7,222 nucleotides of DNA. It comes from an uncultured archaeon (GTDB lineage: Archaea > Thermoproteota > Nitrososphaeria > Nitrososphaerales > CALBXV01). Within the stretch, counting starts at the first letter, position 1; each line of letters opens with the position of its first letter. The DNA lies in NCBI GenBank assembly GCA_937890045.1, contig CALBXV010000232.1, forward strand, positions 1-7,222, read 5' to 3'. The notes under the pieces are model-generated. The model saw nothing but the letters and a program-made list of their open reading frames with translations, did no database searches and was not told the DNA's origin. Below, piece by piece: positions 5,737 to 7,222 of this stretch. Position numbers and translations under genes: made by a program.

Positions 5737-6555
5737 TTGATATTTGAAATCTTCGAATATCAGTTTATTCAACGAGCAATTATTACAGGTGTTACTATTT
5801 CTACCTGCACCTCAATTATAGGATTATTTCTTATGCTTAGACGATTCTCCCTATTTGGTGATGCGTTCGCAAACGTCGCTTTTGGAGGTATAGCGTTAGG
5901 ATTGTTTCTAAAATTTTATGCGATATGGACCGCTCTAATAGCAGCAATTATATCTGCTATAGCTTTAACAAAATTAACTAAACATAAGAAAATTTCAGGT
6001 GACGCTGCGCTTGGAATATTCTGTTCTACAGGTTTTGCAATAGGGATATTATTTATTAGTCTAACAAATACTGGATTTAATGTAGATATTTACAGTGTCT
6101 TATTTGGAAATATATTACTAACAAGTATGTCTGATATGATTATTACAGTGATAATCGGTCTAACGATAATATCAATAGTGTTAAAAATTAGAAAACAATT
6201 ACTTTACGCCGCTTTTGATGAAGAACAAGCAGAAATTAGTGGATGGAATGTTAATACTATGAATTATCTTTTCATGATATTATCTAGTATAACAATTGTA
6301 ATGTCAATGAGATTAACAGGTGTATTGTTAATATCTGCGTTAGTAATTATTCCAAATGTAACTAGTATACTGATGAAACAAGGATTTAGAAATACAATGA
6401 TTATTTCAGTATTAATTTCTGTATCATGTACTATATCAGGTATTATCATGTCATTCTATTTTGATGTAGCGCCATCTGCAACTATTGTACTCTTAGCAGT
6501 TGGTGTATTAATAATAACTTTGATATTAAAATCAAGTGGAATAATAAAAAAATAA
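5737..6555 (+). CDS. znuB: Zinc ABC transporter permease (ZnuB-like)
   Basis: This 272-residue, strongly hydrophobic protein fits the ABC-3 permease family (ZnuB/TroC/MntB), with about eight likely membrane helices. Recognisable parts are LFGDAFANVAFGGIALG (39-55), KISGDAALGIFCSTGFAIGI (85-104), the coupling segment FDEEQAEISGW (160-170) that contacts the ATPase, and TGVLLISALVIIPNVTS (194-210). It forms the membrane channel for the metal delivered by the binding protein. The start is TTG, five bases after the ATPase stop, with a good ribosome binding motif. In the first signature the histidine usual in this family (DAxxH) is replaced by asparagine N46, which is worth noting. No regulator gene for the operon is seen nearby. 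Length is typical. Confidence 0.93.
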   Translation: MIFEIFEYQFIQRAIITGVTISTCTSIIGLFLMLRRFSLFGDAFANVAFGGIALGLFLKFYAIWTALIAAIISAIALTKLTKHKKISGDAALGIFCSTGFAIGILFISLTNTGFNVDIYSVLFGNILLTSMSDMIITVIIGLTIISIVLKIRKQLLYAAFDEEQAEISGWNVNTMNYLFMILSSITIVMSMRLTGVLLISALVIIPNVTSILMKQGFRNTMIISVLISVSCTISGIIMSFYFDVAPSATIVLLAVGVLIITLILKSSGIIKK

Positions 6556-6574
6556 AATTATACTTAAGCGTATA
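6556..6574 (+). promoter_or_regulatory. Short promoter region of the acyltransferase gene
   Basis: The AT stretch AATTATACT (from 6556) could serve as a TATA box. Overlapping it, TATAC (6559-6563) and GTATA (6570-6574) form a 5-base inverted repeat around six bases. A start near 6585 would leave little room for the GAGGT site, so transcription may instead begin upstream or continue from the zinc operon. The call is weak. Confidence 0.25.
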
Positions 6575-6575
6575 T

Positions 6576-6580
6576 GAGGT
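6576..6580 (+). promoter_or_regulatory. Ribosome binding site of the acyltransferase gene
   Basis: GAGGT matches the core of the archaeal Shine-Dalgarno sequence and lies nine bases before the ATG at 6590. It is the strongest such site in the window and supports that start. It implies a leadered mRNA. Confidence 0.6.
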
Positions 6581-6589
6581 TAAACAACA

Positions 6590-7222
6590 ATGTCAGATAT
6601 CACAGATAAGAAAATCCGTCGTTACGATATTGATTGGTTACGTATAATTGTGTTTGGCATTCTCATTTTATTTCATATTGCTATCGGATTTGTGCCTTGG
6701 GGAATATATGGTTATCAAAATAATCATGTTACTGGTGAACTAGGTGAGGTGATACTTATGTTCATTCATTATTGGAGACTTCCAGCTTTATTTTTAATTT
6801 CTGGAATGAGCACATGCTATGCGTTCAGAAATCGTAATAGTGGAAGCGATTTTAGTGGTAGTGTAGAAGAAAAGAATTATAATAATATGGTGTTATATGT
6901 CAAAGAACGTTTTAAACGTCTTCTGATACCGTTAATAGCAGGCACATTAATTGTTAACAGTTTTATTTCATATTATAGAACGTTAAATGATTCAGTGGAA
7001 AAAGGCTTCAATACATTTTCGCCTTTAGAAATAGGTAATATAGATAAAGTGTTAGCAGATATTTTTCTACGCTGGGAAAACTTATTTGGATTCAACCATC
7101 TCTGGTTTCTTATAAGTCTGTTATTCTATTCATTAATTTGCGCTCCACTGTTTCTTTATATTAAAAATAATTCAGACGGAAAACTTGTTAACGGCGTGAA
7201 GAAGATCTTCAAGCTTCCAATG
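6590..7222 (+). CDS. Acyltransferase-3 family membrane protein (partial, 5' end)
   Basis: An open frame of 211 codons runs without a stop to the right edge, so the C-terminus is missing. The translation begins MSDITDKKIRRYDIDWLRII and has the marks of acyltransferase family 3 (Pfam PF01757, as in OpgC/MdoC and OafA): RRYDIDWLR (10-18), the conserved histidine H29 in the first helix, a second helix with RLPALFLISGM (63-73), the basic ERFKRLLIPL (106-115), and HLWFLISLLFY (170-180). These integral membrane enzymes move acyl groups such as acetyl or succinyl onto sugars, lipids or peptides at the membrane; the substrate here cannot be told. Residues 83-98 form a hydrophilic, Ser/Gly/Glu-containing loop. 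Arginine codons are mainly CGT, unlike the zinc genes just upstream, and it may be a separate transcription unit. Confidence 0.85.
   Translation, partial: MSDITDKKIRRYDIDWLRIIVFGILILFHIAIGFVPWGIYGYQNNHVTGELGEVILMFIHYWRLPALFLISGMSTCYAFRNRNSGSDFSGSVEEKNYNNMVLYVKERFKRLLIPLIAGTLIVNSFISYYRTLNDSVEKGFNTFSPLEIGNIDKVLADIFLRWENLFGFNHLWFLISLLFYSLICAPLFLYIKNNSDGKLVNGVKKIFKLPM

Noticed and set aside
6264..6449. Minus-strand open frame of 61 codons within the permease gene
   Set aside because: It is the complement of permease membrane helices, with no independent support.
1..7222. A novel defence, CRISPR or mobile system
   Set aside because: All seven complete genes and the partial one fall in known transport, regulatory, peptidase-like or acyltransferase families; no arrays, transposases, integrases or terminal repeats were seen.

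Overview
This AT-rich window (by eye about two thirds A+T) looks archaeal. The reasons are the fusion of an AbrB-type DNA-binding domain to PhoU domains, the DUF47 plus PiT phosphate pair, TATA-box-like elements about 27-32 bases before several start codons, genes with no ribosome binding site that fit leaderless transcription, and GTGAT or GAGGT ribosome binding motifs matching the archaeal 16S 3' end. An ammonia-oxidizing type archaeon (Nitrososphaerota/Thaumarchaeota) is my best guess. No marker gene proves this, and an AT-rich euryarchaeal lineage is possible.

Layout. (1) Positions 25-2800 hold a divergent phosphate module. On the minus strand is an AbrB-PhoU phosphate regulator. Across a 97-base divergent promoter region lies the plus-strand pair of a DUF47 (PhoU-like) Pit accessory protein and a PiT-family phosphate permease. 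(2) Positions 2871-3881 hold a peptidase M19 (renal dipeptidase-like) protein that lacks half of the classical zinc ligands. (3) Positions 3923-6555 hold a zinc (or manganese) ABC uptake system in the order binding protein, ATPase, permease (ZnuA, ZnuC, ZnuB). (4) Positions 6590-7222 hold the first 211 codons of an acyltransferase-3 family membrane protein that runs off the right edge.

How they work together. The PiT permease would import phosphate, the DUF47 protein would control or assist it, and the AbrB-PhoU protein would set its expression from the shared intergenic region. ZnuA would capture Zn2+ outside the membrane and pass it to ZnuB, with ZnuC hydrolysing ATP. The M19 protein stands between the two modules and could be an independent gene; any link to zinc supply is inference.

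Translation signals show a pattern. The two genes that follow closely behind another gene (PiT and ZnuB) share an almost identical start region, GTGATATAA followed by ATG or TTG, while the genes behind their own TATA-like boxes mostly lack any ribosome binding site. Three of the eight genes appear to start with TTG, and two of those TTG codons sit inside perfect short inverted repeats. I found no RNA genes, CRISPR arrays, insertion sequences or clearly novel defence-type systems. No gene-free stretch exceeds 100 bases, and bases 1-24 hold nothing I can interpret.
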